Of a stretch of 22,558 nt of DNA, positions 7,130-14,730 are shown in pieces (position 1 is the first letter of the stretch; each line of letters begins with the position of its first letter). The stretch comes from an uncultured Candidatus Saccharibacteria bacterium (GTDB taxonomy: Bacteria; Patescibacteriota; Saccharimonadia; Saccharimonadales; UBA4665). The position numbers and the translations under genes are program-made. The stretch covers positions 1 through 22,558 of the forward strand of contig CAILQE010000030.1 of NCBI GenBank assembly GCA_903836325.1, in the 5' to 3' direction. The notes under the pieces are model-generated. The model ran no database searches and was not told where the DNA came from. It saw nothing but the letters and a program-made list of their open reading frames with translations.

Positions 7130-7783
7130 CTACATTACAATTCGTCTTGGACGAAGAATTCGTCTTGGACGTGTTTTATCTTTAGAGACTTTCTTTAATT
7201 TTCCTTCAATAGATTTAGCTTCGTCAATCATATCGTGAGAAATATATGTGTTATATAAAAGTTTATAAGTTTCTAAAGCTGGTTCTAGTTCTAAAGCTTT
7301 ACGTAGTTCATAAATTACTGCTTTAATATTTCCTAGTTTTTCTTGTACCTTAGCGTATGCAACATGTCTAGCTGCAAGGCTATCTTCTAGTTTAAGAGCT
7401 TCTTCGAATGCGATGGAAGCTTTTTCGTAATTTTCAGTTTCATAATATATTAATCCAAGGTTATGTAAGCTAGATGATGTTGGTTGTATTGATGATGCAA
7501 TTTCGAAACAATCTATAGCATCCTTATATTCTTTCTGTTTTGTATATAAAATACCTAATCTGTTGTAGGCAGCCACGTTCTTTTCATCAATTTTAAGAAT
7601 TGTAAGTAAAGCTTTTTCTGCTCTAAGATATCTCTGTTGTTTTATGCCTAAGTGAGCGATATCCCATAGTTTACCTACTTTATCTCCAACTTTTCTGGAA
7701 GCATTAGCCAAATCGTCATCATGAACTACACTGTTCCGATAAGCAAGGATAACGAATATTAATACAATTGATAATTCAAACAT
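7130..7783 (-). CDS. Membrane-anchored TPR-repeat protein
   Basis: A 217-aa protein. A short hydrophobic N-terminal segment (about residues 3-15) probably anchors it in the membrane with the rest in the cytoplasm. Residues about 37-195 form four or five tetratricopeptide repeats, for example AAYNRLGILYTKQKEYKDAI (71-90) and SLHNLGLIYYETENYEKA (105-122). The C-terminus is strongly basic and ends in a tandem six-residue duplication, RPRRIL-RPRRIV (205-216). TPRs bind proteins, so it is probably a scaffold; the partner is unknown. It lies 21 bases behind holB, but that gap holds an extended -10 (TGATATAAT) ending 9 bases before the ATG and no Shine-Dalgarno, so it may be transcribed separately as a leaderless message. 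Confidence 0.8.
   Translation of the reverse strand: MFELSIVLIFVILAYRNSVVHDDDLANASRKVGDKVGKLWDIAHLGIKQQRYLRAEKALLTILKIDEKNVAAYNRLGILYTKQKEYKDAIDCFEIASSIQPTSSSLHNLGLIYYETENYEKASIAFEEALKLEDSLAARHVAYAKVQEKLGNIKAVIYELRKALELEPALETYKLLYNTYISHDMIDEAKSIEGKLKKVSKDKTRPRRILRPRRIVM
7139..7171 (-). repeat. 18-bp period tandem duplication in the TPR gene 3' end
   Basis: A 15-bp unit, AATTCGTCTTGGACG on the + strand, occurs at 7139-7153 and again at 7157-7171 without mismatch, an 18-bp period. It encodes the repeated basic hexapeptide at the protein's C-terminus and keeps the reading frame. Confidence 0.85.
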
Positions 7784-7792
7784 CTATAGATA

Positions 7793-7801
7793 ATTATATC
7801 A
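7793..7801 (-). promoter_or_regulatory. Extended -10 promoter of the TPR gene
   Basis: On the minus strand TGA-TATAAT begins 3 bases after the holB stop codon. Nine bases separate the box from the TPR ATG, so transcription would begin 2-3 bases before the start codon. Confidence 0.55.
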
Positions 7802-7804
7802 TTT

Positions 7805-8644
7805 TTAGATATTAAGGAAGAAATCCAATAGCGTCAGCTTAACGGACGAGTTAGATCTTAGCTTTTTTTCTGCTTGCATAGATCTATCTAAAATATTTTG
7901 CCATATTATGGATTGTTTAGAGTTATTTGATAAACAACCTAATTTACTCATTTGTTTGATAAGTGAAATAATTTTAATAGATTCTTCCCTGCTCTTTGAT
8001 AGTTCGTTTATATAACTTAATTTATTTATTTTACTTGCTGATAATATTTTCTTAGTAAGATCTACGTCATTTTTTATATCGGATTCATTATTATCTAGCA
8101 GTATTTCAATAAGTCTTGGTGCTCCGTCGGATAGGAGATAATTTTGTTCTATTTCAGTGTCATTATATTTATTCAAATATTTCTTTATTTCAATTTTACT
8201 AGGTTTTACAACGTCTATAATTCTAGATCTAGAAAGTATAGTCGGTAAAATATTATTGATTTTCTTTGTAGTTAGAATGAAAAGAGTAGATTTAGGAGAT
8301 TCTTCTAGATTTTTTAACAATGCATTTTGAGCTTGAACGGTTAATATTTCTGAATTAGGTATCATTACTACCCTATTTATAGCCTTATTGAGAGGTACTG
8401 TGAGTGAAATAAATTTAGATAAATCCCTTATTTCTTCAATTCCTAAACTTTTTTTATCGGAAATAACAGTAATTATATAAGGATAAGAATCTAACTTATC
8501 TATATCTATTTCTAATGATTGAGATGCTATTTTTTTAGACAACAACTCCTTGTAGGTAAATTCAGGTCCAGAAATAATTATAGGTTGGTTAGAAGTAAGG
8601 TTAAGTGATCTTACCTGATTAAGTGTCTTCGAACTAAGTAACAT
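7805..8644 (-). CDS. holB: DNA polymerase III subunit delta' (clamp loader)
   Basis: A 279-aa AAA+-type clamp-loader subunit. The best-conserved region is AQNALLKNLEESP (105-117), followed by LFILTTKK and ILPTILSRSRIID (132-144), which carries the SRC-type arginine-finger motif as SRS. The Walker A position reads GPEFTYKE (26-33), so the P-loop is degenerate. That is normal for delta', which does not hydrolyse ATP. It helps load the sliding clamp at the replication fork. The start is 4 bases after the upstream pseudouridine synthase stop, so the two are co-transcribed. The protein is shorter than the E. coli homologue (334 aa), mostly in the C-terminal collar domain. Confidence 0.85.
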   Translation of the reverse strand: MLLSSKTLNQVRSLNLTSNQPIIISGPEFTYKELLSKKIASQSLEIDIDKLDSYPYIITVISDKKSLGIEEIRDLSKFISLTVPLNKAINRVVMIPNSEILTVQAQNALLKNLEESPKSTLFILTTKKINNILPTILSRSRIIDVVKPSKIEIKKYLNKYNDTEIEQNYLLSDGAPRLIEILLDNNESDIKNDVDLTKKILSASKINKLSYINELSKSREESIKIISLIKQMSKLGCLSNNSKQSIIWQNILDRSMQAEKKLRSNSSVKLTLLDFFLNI

Positions 8645-8648
8645 AATA

Positions 8649-9500
8649 TTATTTTACTAGTTTATTAAATTCTGAAGGTAATTTAGCTTCGAAAGTTCTT
8701 CGTTCTGAATTAGGTAAAGTAAGTTCTAGGCTAAGGGCATGAAGATACATTCTGTCTTGTTTTGAACCTTCGTAGATTATATCTCCTGCAATAGGATGTA
8801 AAAGATAATTCAAATGCACTCTTAGTTGGTGAGTTCTTCCTGTAGTTGGTTTTAATTCGACTAAAGTATATTTATCATTATGTTTAAGTACTTTGTAGTT
8901 AGTTTGTGCACTTTTACCATTAATTCCTACTCTAAATGTTTGCGGTTTCTTAGGGTTACGTTCTATTGGAAGATCAATTAAGGCTTCGTTTTCTTTGAGA
9001 TGTCCGTCTACAACTGCTATGTATGTTTTTTTAACTTTTCTATTTGCAAATTGTTTAGATAATTTCTTCTGTGCGTTAAGAGTTTTAGCAAGTATCATAA
9101 CTCCACTGGTAGCTCTGTCTAATCTATGTACTATACCTGCTCTAGGGCCTTCAATGTTCTTAATTCTAGATTTAACCCATGTTTCAACAGTTGGCTCCTT
9201 ATTAAAGTTGCCTTTAGCGTGAGATAAAAGACCAAGAGGTTTATTGATAACTACAACCTCGTCATCTTCATAAATAACCGGAATATCTATTTCTAAATTA
9301 GGATCATATTCATTTTCGTCATAATCCACGATAATCTTATCGTTAATTTTAACCTTTTGAGAGGGCTTGGTTACTATTTTAGTATTAATAGTAACTTTAC
9401 CCATCTTTATAAGCTTAGACGCCATAGACCTTGTTAAATCAGGTCTTAGCTCGTGTATTACGTTATCTACCCTTTTAATTATGAATTCTTCGTCGTTCAT
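8649..9500 (-). CDS. RluA-family 23S rRNA pseudouridine synthase (RluD/RluC-like)
   Basis: A 283-aa enzyme with an N-terminal S4 RNA-binding domain (about residues 8-60) and an RluA-type catalytic domain. Motif II is HRLDRATSG (125-133), in which Asp128 is the catalytic Asp. NKPLGLLSHA (86-95) and GRTHQLRVHL toward the C-terminus are also family motifs. It converts specific uridines of 23S rRNA to pseudouridine. The S4 domain fits RluD or RluC, and the target sites cannot be told from sequence. The ATG overlaps the trpS stop as ATGA, which indicates translational coupling; no good Shine-Dalgarno is seen. Confidence 0.9.
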   Translation of the reverse strand: MNDEEFIIKRVDNVIHELRPDLTRSMASKLIKMGKVTINTKIVTKPSQKVKINDKIIVDYDENEYDPNLEIDIPVIYEDDEVVVINKPLGLLSHAKGNFNKEPTVETWVKSRIKNIEGPRAGIVHRLDRATSGVMILAKTLNAQKKLSKQFANRKVKKTYIAVVDGHLKENEALIDLPIERNPKKPQTFRVGINGKSAQTNYKVLKHNDKYTLVELKPTTGRTHQLRVHLNYLLHPIAGDIIYEGSKQDRMYLHALSLELTLPNSERRTFEAKLPSEFNKLVK

Positions 9501-10525
9501 TTGCGTAGTCCAACAATCTTTTGGACCACCATTAGTTTATTATTGGCAATTTTATTCATCTTAGCTTCGGATAACTCTAATTTCTTGATGATAGCTAATT
9601 CATCAATTTTCGAATATTTTTCTTGAAAATCTGTTAGGAACTCTTTAATTTTATTAGCAACTTCTTCCTTCAGTTCTTTATAGGCAGTTTTACCTTTCCA
9701 TGCTTCTATGGTCTTAGTAATATCTTCCTTATTTAGAAGGCTTAGTATAACGAGTAAATTAGATATTCCGGGCTGTTTAGCGGGGTCATAATTAATAGAT
9801 GAAAGATTATCTGTTGTTGCACTTAATATTTTCTTCTTAGCTATTTCCGGTGCGTCATCTAAGAAAATAATACCTTTTTCGGATTCATCACTTTTAGACA
9901 TTTTTTTAGTCGGATCAGATAAATCTTTAATTCTAAGTCCTTGATCTCTAGAAAAGAAGCTGTGTTGTTCTTTAACTGGTTTAGGGACCACGAAAACATC
10001 TTTATTGAATCTATTGTTAAATCTAATAGCTAGATCTCTACTAAATTCGAGGTGTTGAGTCTGATCGTCTCCTACTGGAACATATAGTGCGTCATAGAGA
10101 AGAATATCTGACGCCATTAGTACTGGATAATTAAATAAAGCAGCTGTTACGTTTTGCTCTTTAGCGCTCTTATCCTTAAATTGTGTCATTCTAGATAATT
10201 CTCCAAACCCAGTAAAACAATCTAGTATCCAGGTAAGTTCGCTATGAGCAGGTATATAACTTTGTCTATATATATTTACGTCGTCTTTATCTAAACTTAA
10301 ACCGCTAGCAATATATACCTTAATATTATTGAAGGTTTGATCGTATAAATATTTGTGATCGATTGGTGTGGTAAAGCTATGAAGGTCAGGAACAAATAAA
10401 TTAATAATATAATCATCGCCTTTAGTATTAGACAGATCGACAGTGGGAAGTAGTGCGCCAAAAAAATTACCAATATGTAATCTGTTATTAGCTCTTATTC
10501 CAGTTAGTATTACTTGTTTATTCAT
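9497..10525 (-). CDS. trpS: Tryptophanyl-tRNA synthetase
   Basis: A 342-aa class Ic aminoacyl-tRNA synthetase of normal length. The N-terminus reads VILTGIRANNRLHIGNFFGAL, with the HIGH signature as HIGN (17-20), and KKMSKSDES carries KMSKS at 208-212. GDDQTQHLEFSRDLA (152-166) is the Trp/ATP pocket region. It charges tRNA-Trp in the cytoplasm. This gene starts a new unit after the ribosomal operon: a 12-bp hairpin and an extended -10 (TGGTATAAT) lie just before it. Only 8 bases separate the TATAAT from the ATG and no Shine-Dalgarno exists, so its message is predicted to be leaderless. The stop is TGA, the only clear TGA stop I found. Confidence 0.97.
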   Translation of the reverse strand: MNKQVILTGIRANNRLHIGNFFGALLPTVDLSNTKGDDYIINLFVPDLHSFTTPIDHKYLYDQTFNNIKVYIASGLSLDKDDVNIYRQSYIPAHSELTWILDCFTGFGELSRMTQFKDKSAKEQNVTAALFNYPVLMASDILLYDALYVPVGDDQTQHLEFSRDLAIRFNNRFNKDVFVVPKPVKEQHSFFSRDQGLRIKDLSDPTKKMSKSDESEKGIIFLDDAPEIAKKKILSATTDNLSSINYDPAKQPGISNLLVILSLLNKEDITKTIEAWKGKTAYKELKEEVANKIKEFLTDFQEKYSKIDELAIIKKLELSEAKMNKIANNKLMVVQKIVGLRK

Positions 10526-10533
10526 ATAAATAA

Positions 10534-10542
10534 ATTATACCA
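10534..10542 (-). promoter_or_regulatory. Extended -10 promoter of trpS
   Basis: TGG-TATAAT on the minus strand, with TATAAT at 10539-10534. Eight bases (TTATTTAT) separate it from the ATG at 10525. There is no recognisable -35. Transcription would begin about 1-3 bases before the ATG. Confidence 0.6.
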
Positions 10543-10572
10543 TCTAAAGAGTATAAGTCCTTAGATGGTATA
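10536..10572 (-). terminator. Hairpin after rpsI, candidate terminator of the ribosomal operon
   Basis: A perfect 12-bp inverted repeat, TATACCATCTAA (10536-10547) and TTAGATGGTATA (10561-10572), with a 13-base loop lies between rpsI and trpS. In the direction of transcription it is followed by ATTTATTTAT, a weak U-rich run. The stem is AT-rich. Its distal arm contains most of the trpS extended -10, so the same DNA may end one transcript and start the next. Confidence 0.55.
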
Positions 10573-10592
10573 TGCTTGGTAGTTTATAAAAA

Positions 10593-10988
10593 CTATCGTT
10601 TTGTAAACTGTCGTTGTTTTCGAGCACCAGGAAGTCCAAATTTCTTTCTTTCCTTATCTCTAGAATCACGACCTAGTAGATCAGCTTTCTTCAGAGTAGA
10701 TCTATATTCTTCATTTAGCTCTACTAATGCTTTAGCGATCCCAAGACGTATAGCTTCTATTTGACCAGTAGTTCCACCGCCATTAACTTTCACAGTAATG
10801 TCGTATTTGTTCTCCTGATCTAATGCAGCAAAAGGTTCATTTAACTTGCTTAATAAATATTTAGATTCAACTGCGTATTCATTAGCAGGTTTGTCGTTAA
10901 TAACGATAGTACCTTTTCCGGATTGTAATCTTACTCGAGCTGTTGAGCTCTTTCGTCGTCCTAGTGCATAGAAATAGTTCTTAGCCAT
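10593..10988 (-). CDS. rpsI: 30S ribosomal protein S9 (uS9)
   Basis: 131 aa, normal length. It shows the family pattern YALGRRKSSTARVRL near the start, VNGGGTTGQIEAIRLGIAKAL in the middle and a basic C-terminus GLPGARKQRQFTKR, whose end reaches the P-site tRNA anticodon region. AGGA precedes the ATG, and the start overlaps the rplM stop by one base. It is the last gene of the long ribosomal run; a hairpin and the trpS promoter follow. Confidence 0.98.
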   Translation of the reverse strand: MAKNYFYALGRRKSSTARVRLQSGKGTIVINDKPANEYAVESKYLLSKLNEPFAALDQENKYDITVKVNGGGTTGQIEAIRLGIAKALVELNEEYRSTLKKADLLGRDSRDKERKKFGLPGARKQRQFTKR

Positions 10989-11419
10989 TATTTGTTATCC
11001 TTTACTGAGTAACTTACTGGGCTTTGAGCAGCATGATTGTGCTCGTTTCCTAAGTAAACTTTTAGTCTCTTTAATCTTTCGTCACGTAGCTTGTTAACTG
11101 GAAGCATTCCATAAACAGCTTTGTGTATTACTTTCAACTGATCCATATCTTTAAGTTGAGTTGCTCGTAGTCCACCTGGAAAATCTGAATGTTTGTAATA
11201 GATTTTTTTAGTTTCTTTACCGCCAGTAACTTGTATGTTGCCGGCATTAATTACGACCACGAAATCTCCAACATCGATATGCCGAGTGTAAGATGGTTTA
11301 TCTTTACCCATAAGTAGTTTTGCAACTTGAGTTGCTACTCTACCAAGGTTGTTTTCTGATGCGTCTACAACGTACCATTTACGTACTACTTCAGTAGGCT
11401 TTGCGCTATAGGTTTTCAT
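10988..11419 (-). CDS. rplM: 50S ribosomal protein L13 (uL13)
   Basis: 143 aa, normal length. Recognised by KWYVVDASENNLGRVATQVA, the middle DFVVVINAGNIQVTGGKE, and YYKHSDFPGGL and AVYGMLP further on. An early-assembling 50S protein. GAGG precedes the ATG; both ends overlap neighbours by one base (TAATG). Attachment of rplM-rpsI to the alpha operon is common in Gram-positive and related bacteria. Confidence 0.98.
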   Translation of the reverse strand: MKTYSAKPTEVVRKWYVVDASENNLGRVATQVAKLLMGKDKPSYTRHIDVGDFVVVINAGNIQVTGGKETKKIYYKHSDFPGGLRATQLKDMDQLKVIHKAVYGMLPVNKLRDERLKRLKVYLGNEHNHAAQSPVSYSVKDNK

Positions 11420-11892
11420 TATTTAACCTCTTTCTTAACTACAGGTTTTTTAACAGTAGTTTTCTTTACTGCAGGTTTTTCAGTCTTAGTAACTACTTTA
11501 GCTTCTTTAACTTCTTTTACTGCTTCTTTAATTTCATCAAAGATGAAAGACACTCTAGCTTGCATAGCATTATCACCTTTTCTAGTTGTAGTCTTAGAAA
11601 TTCTAAGGTGTCCACTATTACGGCTCTTAAGTTTAGGAGTTAGTTCGTCAAATAGTTTATTGGCACTTTCAATAGTCTGAAGACTAGAAATGACTTGTCT
11701 ACGATTATGTAGATCTGCTTTCTTAGCTTTAGTTATTAGTTTTTCCATGTAAGGAACAATTTCTTTAGCTTTAGGAAGCGTAGTTTCAATAGCTTCATAT
11801 TTTACTAGAGAATCAGCTAGGCCCTTAATAAGAGCTTTTCGCTGGTCTGTTTCTCTGTGGAATTTTCTTCCTTTATATCCGTGTCTGTGCAT
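11419..11892 (-). CDS. rplQ: 50S ribosomal protein L17 (bL17)
   Basis: 157 aa. The core (about residues 1-118) has HRHGYKGRKFHRETDQRKAL, then ALIKGLADSLVKYEAIETTLPKAKE split across the first helices, and DNAMQARVSFIFDE. The remaining roughly 35 residues are a Lys/Val/Pro/Thr tail built from VKK-like units (TTVKKPVVKKEVK), longer than in most bacteria and probably disordered. It follows rpoA after one base, the classic alpha-operon order, with only a weak Shine-Dalgarno. Confidence 0.97.
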   Translation of the reverse strand: MHRHGYKGRKFHRETDQRKALIKGLADSLVKYEAIETTLPKAKEIVPYMEKLITKAKKADLHNRRQVISSLQTIESANKLFDELTPKLKSRNSGHLRISKTTTRKGDNAMQARVSFIFDEIKEAVKEVKEAKVVTKTEKPAVKKTTVKKPVVKKEVK

Positions 11893-11893
11893 A

Positions 11894-12838
11894 TTACAGT
11901 TCCAATTCTGCTAACTTATCCTTAACTTCATCAAGTGCTTTACTTCCGAAACCTTTTAGATCTTTAAGATCAGCATCATTAAGTGCGAATAAGTCCTTAA
12001 TAGTTTCAATTTCGTTGTTTATTAAAGCGTTAGTTGTTCTAGCTGATAGATTTAAATCTTCAATAGGTGTATTAAGTGAAGATGCGTCATCATTTGAATC
12101 TTTAACTTCAAATGAAGCTGTTTCATCTTCAACTGGAGCACTCATTTCAACTCTAGTTTTACCAGCTAATGCTGTGTATTGATTAACTAGGATTGCTGAA
12201 GCTTCTTCAAATGCATCTCTAGTTGTGATTGATCCATCAGTATCAATAGTGATGATTAATCTATCTAGGTCAGTAATTTGTCCAACTCGAGTGTTTTCTA
12301 CTTTATATCGAACTCTTAGTACTGGAGAGAATACTGCATCAAGAGCTATCATATCGCTAGGCTTCTTAGCTGTACCTTCTTCAATTGTTCTATATCCTCG
12401 TCCAATTTCAACAACTAGATCGGCTACGAATTTACCTTTTTCTGCGTCTAATGTTGCAATTAGGTGATCAGGGTTAACAATTTCTACATCCGCGTTTACT
12501 TGGATATCTTTAGCTGTTATTTTACCTTTTCCGTTTTTTACGATTCTTAGAGTTTGAGGTTCTGTACCGTATACTCGGAACTTAACTCCCTTAAGATTAA
12601 GCATGATGTCTACTAAATCTTCTTTAACGCCTTTAACATCTGTGAATTCATGAGTTGCACCTTCAACCTTGAATGCAGTTACTGCTGCACCTGAAATTGA
12701 AGATAGAAGAACTCTTCTAAGGCTGTTGCCTAGAGTCATTCCATATCCACTGTGAAGTGGTTCAATTGAAAATGTAGCGCTGTTATCGTTTAAATCTTCT
12801 ACCTTTACGATACCTGGTGTGTGAATTGTATTTGACAT
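11894..12838 (-). CDS. rpoA: RNA polymerase alpha subunit
   Basis: 314 aa, full length. The N-terminal domain, which dimerises and nucleates polymerase assembly, carries PLHSGYGMTLGNSLRRVLL (27-45). A flexible acidic linker (about 228-254) leads to a complete C-terminal domain (about 255-314): a helix-hairpin-helix fold with NLSARTTNALIN, which holds the Arg and Asn that contact UP-element DNA, and LKDLKGFGSKALDEV. AGGAG precedes the ATG. Control by UP elements and activators is therefore structurally possible in this organism. Confidence 0.98.
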   Translation of the reverse strand: MSNTIHTPGIVKVEDLNDNSATFSIEPLHSGYGMTLGNSLRRVLLSSISGAAVTAFKVEGATHEFTDVKGVKEDLVDIMLNLKGVKFRVYGTEPQTLRIVKNGKGKITAKDIQVNADVEIVNPDHLIATLDAEKGKFVADLVVEIGRGYRTIEEGTAKKPSDMIALDAVFSPVLRVRYKVENTRVGQITDLDRLIITIDTDGSITTRDAFEEASAILVNQYTALAGKTRVEMSAPVEDETASFEVKDSNDDASSLNTPIEDLNLSARTTNALINNEIETIKDLFALNDADLKDLKGFGSKALDEVKDKLAELEL

Positions 12839-12856
12839 AATTTTTACTCCTTTAGT

Positions 12857-13477
12857 TTACCTAGAATAGTATTCCACTATTAATTGTTCGTTGATGCCTT
12901 CTTCTGCGTCGTCTCTGGTAGGTATTCCAGCTACAGACACTTCGAATTTTTTCCTATCAACCTTTAACCATGCTGGTATTGAAGCTGGTTTAGGGCTAAC
13001 GTCATCAATATTCTTAAAATAACCTGAATTAAAACTGCTTGGTTTAAGAGCGATTTTATCTCCAACTTTTACTCTTAGTGATGGAATATCTACTCTTCGG
13101 TCGTTTACCATAAAGTGACCGTGACTTACTAACTGACGAGCAGCTCGTCTACTTGTTGCATATCCAGCTCGGTAGATTGTGTTATCTAATCTTAGTTCTA
13201 AGAACTTAAGCATAGCTTCACCGCTCTGTCCACGAGTTTGACTTGCTTCAGCATAAAGTTTAGCGAATTGTTTTTCCAATAGACCATACATTCGTTTAAC
13301 TTTCTGTTTTTCTCTTAAAGAGATACCATACTGGCTACCACCACGCATAGGTGGTCTTGATCCAGCTTTTTGTCCTGGTGTTGCACTTCTTTTAACTAGT
13401 GCTTTGTGAGCCTTAGGGTGAAGGGCATAACCTTCTCTACGACTCATTTTTACGATTGATCCTAAATCTCTAGCCAT
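12857..13477 (-). CDS. rpsD: 30S ribosomal protein S4 (uS4), zinc-free form
   Basis: 206 aa. The start MARDLGSIVKMSRREG lacks the four zinc-binding cysteines (positions 9 and 12 are Val and Ser). KRMYGLLEKQF and the S4 RNA-binding domain LELRLDNTIYRAGYATSRR are intact. A primary 16S-binding assembly protein. AGGAG for this gene lies in the 3' end of rpsK, one base away. Confidence 0.98.
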   Translation of the reverse strand: MARDLGSIVKMSRREGYALHPKAHKALVKRSATPGQKAGSRPPMRGGSQYGISLREKQKVKRMYGLLEKQFAKLYAEASQTRGQSGEAMLKFLELRLDNTIYRAGYATSRRAARQLVSHGHFMVNDRRVDIPSLRVKVGDKIALKPSSFNSGYFKNIDDVSPKPASIPAWLKVDRKKFEVSVAGIPTRDDAEEGINEQLIVEYYSR

Positions 13478-13478
13478 T

Positions 13479-13904
13479 TTACATTCTCCTCGCTTTTCTA
13501 GGTCTCACTCCACCGTGAGGAACTCCTGTTACATCAGTTATGCTAGTAATATCTATACCACTAGCTATAAATGCTCTGATAGCTGCATCACGTCCAAGAC
13601 CAATACCTTTAACAAAGATATCTACTCTTGTAAGTCCGTATGACTGTCTTGATTGCTGTGCTACTTTTTCAGAAGCAACCTGACTAGCATATGCAGTACC
13701 TTTTTTAGATCCTCTAAAACCACAAGCACCTGCACTAGATGTTACAAGTACGTTTCCTTTAGGATCAGTAGATGTAATTATAGTGTTGTTAAATGTTGCT
13801 TGAATATGTAATTGTCCAGTTGGAACACTTCTTTTAGACTTCTTTTTAGAAACCTTAGGAGCTTCTGCTTCAACTGACACTTCTTGTAATTTTTTATCTG
13901 TCAT
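13479..13904 (-). CDS. rpsK: 30S ribosomal protein S11 (uS11)
   Basis: 141 aa. The core starts near residue 25 with KSKRSVPTGQLHIQATFNNTII in two parts and ends in GVPHGGVRPRKARRM. A Lys-rich N-terminal extension of about 20 residues precedes it. It binds the 16S platform near the E site. AAGGAG precedes the ATG. Confidence 0.98.
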   Translation of the reverse strand: MTDKKLQEVSVEAEAPKVSKKKSKRSVPTGQLHIQATFNNTIITSTDPKGNVLVTSSAGACGFRGSKKGTAYASQVASEKVAQQSRQSYGLTRVDIFVKGIGLGRDAAIRAFIASGIDITSITDVTGVPHGGVRPRKARRM

Positions 13905-13922
13905 ATTAAATATCCTTTCTCC

Positions 13923-14309
13923 TTAGGTCTTAGTTGCTGACTTCTTAGCAGTTCCACCAACAGTAGTTTTCTTACCTCGACGTGTTCGTGCATTAGTTCT
14001 GGTTCTCTGTCCTCTTGTAGGAAGATTAGCAGCATGTCTAATACCACGGTAAGATTTGATGTCTTTTAATCTCTTAATATTTCCAGTTACTATTCTTTGC
14101 AGTTCACCTTCTACAACGTAATCTGCGTTAATAATATCTTGGATTTTAGATACTTCGCCATCGTTAAGATTTTTAACCCTAATAGTAGGATCAATCTTAG
14201 CTCTGTCTAGTATGTCGTAACTTATTTTTCTACCAATTCCATGAACGTAAGTTAAAGCGATCCAGATCTGCTTTTCATTAGGAATTGTAATTCCAGAAAT
14301 TCTAGCCAT
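13923..14309 (-). CDS. rpsM: 30S ribosomal protein S13 (uS13)
   Basis: 128 aa. RISGITIPNEKQIWIALTYV, then HGIG, and YRGIRHAANLPTRGQRTRT are diagnostic. The basic C-terminal tail reaches the P-site tRNA. It starts 2 bases after rpmJ, and its Shine-Dalgarno-like AGGG lies within the end of rpmJ. Confidence 0.98.
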   Translation of the reverse strand: MARISGITIPNEKQIWIALTYVHGIGRKISYDILDRAKIDPTIRVKNLNDGEVSKIQDIINADYVVEGELQRIVTGNIKRLKDIKSYRGIRHAANLPTRGQRTRTNARTRRGKKTTVGGTAKKSATKT

Positions 14310-14311
14310 AT

Positions 14312-14428
14312 CTAACCCTGCCTCTGCTTATGTTTAGGTTTCAGTTTATTGATAATATAAATCCGACCCTTACGACGAACGACAATGTCGTCGGGACTGA
14401 TTTTTTTTACACTTGCACGCACCTTCAT
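14312..14428 (-). CDS. rpmJ: 50S ribosomal protein L36 (bL36), zinc-free form
   Basis: A 38-aa gene that a length-limited gene finder would miss. It begins MKVRASVKKISPDD and ends KPKHKQRQG, then TAG; both ends match bL36 exactly. The zinc ligands of the usual form (Cys11, Cys14, Cys27) are Ser11, Asp14 and Asn27; only His33 remains. AAAGGAG lies 11 bases before this ATG. An in-frame ATG three codons upstream (14437) is only 2 bases from that Shine-Dalgarno and is less likely. It lies 63 bases behind infA and 2 bases before rpsM, the standard order. Confidence 0.96.
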   Translation of the reverse strand: MKVRASVKKISPDDIVVRRKGRIYIINKLKPKHKQRQG

Positions 14429-14491
14429 GCGGATCATTTCTCCTTTATTAGCAAAATGACACTCTGCTATTAGTTTGTAAATTTAACCCGG

Positions 14492-14713
14492 TTAATTTTT
14501 GCGGTAGGTTATGCGACCCTTCGTAAGATCGTAAGGAGTCAATTCAACCGTTACGCTGTCACCTGGTACTATCTTGATGAAATTCTTTCTCATCCTACCA
14601 GCGACGTGAGCTATAATATGATGGCCATTTTCGAGTTCTACTTTAAATTGAGTGCCGGGTAAGGTCTCAATAATAGTTCCTGAAAGCTCGATTACTTCTT
14701 TTGTATTAGCCAT
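14492..14713 (-). CDS. infA: Translation initiation factor IF-1
   Basis: 73 aa, an OB-fold protein of normal length: ELSGTIIETLPGTQFKVELE, GHHIIAHVAGRMRKNFIKI in the middle, and TPYDLTKGRITYRKN at the end. It occupies the A site during initiation with IF-2 and IF-3. It has no Shine-Dalgarno. A near-consensus promoter (TTTACA-17-TATAAT) upstream predicts a leader of only about 10 nt, so the alpha operon can start here independently of the spc operon. Confidence 0.98.
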   Translation of the reverse strand: MANTKEVIELSGTIIETLPGTQFKVELENGHHIIAHVAGRMRKNFIKIVPGDSVTVELTPYDLTKGRITYRKN

Positions 14714-14730
14714 ATATATAACAGGTGTTA

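Noticed and set aside
8550..8570. Degenerate Walker A in holB as a sign of pseudogenisation
   Set aside because: Delta' subunits normally lack a functional P-loop, and the rest of the protein is intact.
9497..9499. Possibility that TGA is a sense codon (Gly or Trp), as in Gracilibacteria or mycoplasmas
   Set aside because: No conserved protein here contains an in-frame TGA, Trp is TGG throughout, and TGA ends trpS at the expected length in an ATGA overlap.
11401..11643. Long open frames antisense to ribosomal protein genes, such as this one and 20042-20368
   Set aside because: They are shadows: Phe/Ser/Leu-rich translations of the reverse of Lys/Glu-rich genes, with no start signals or family features.
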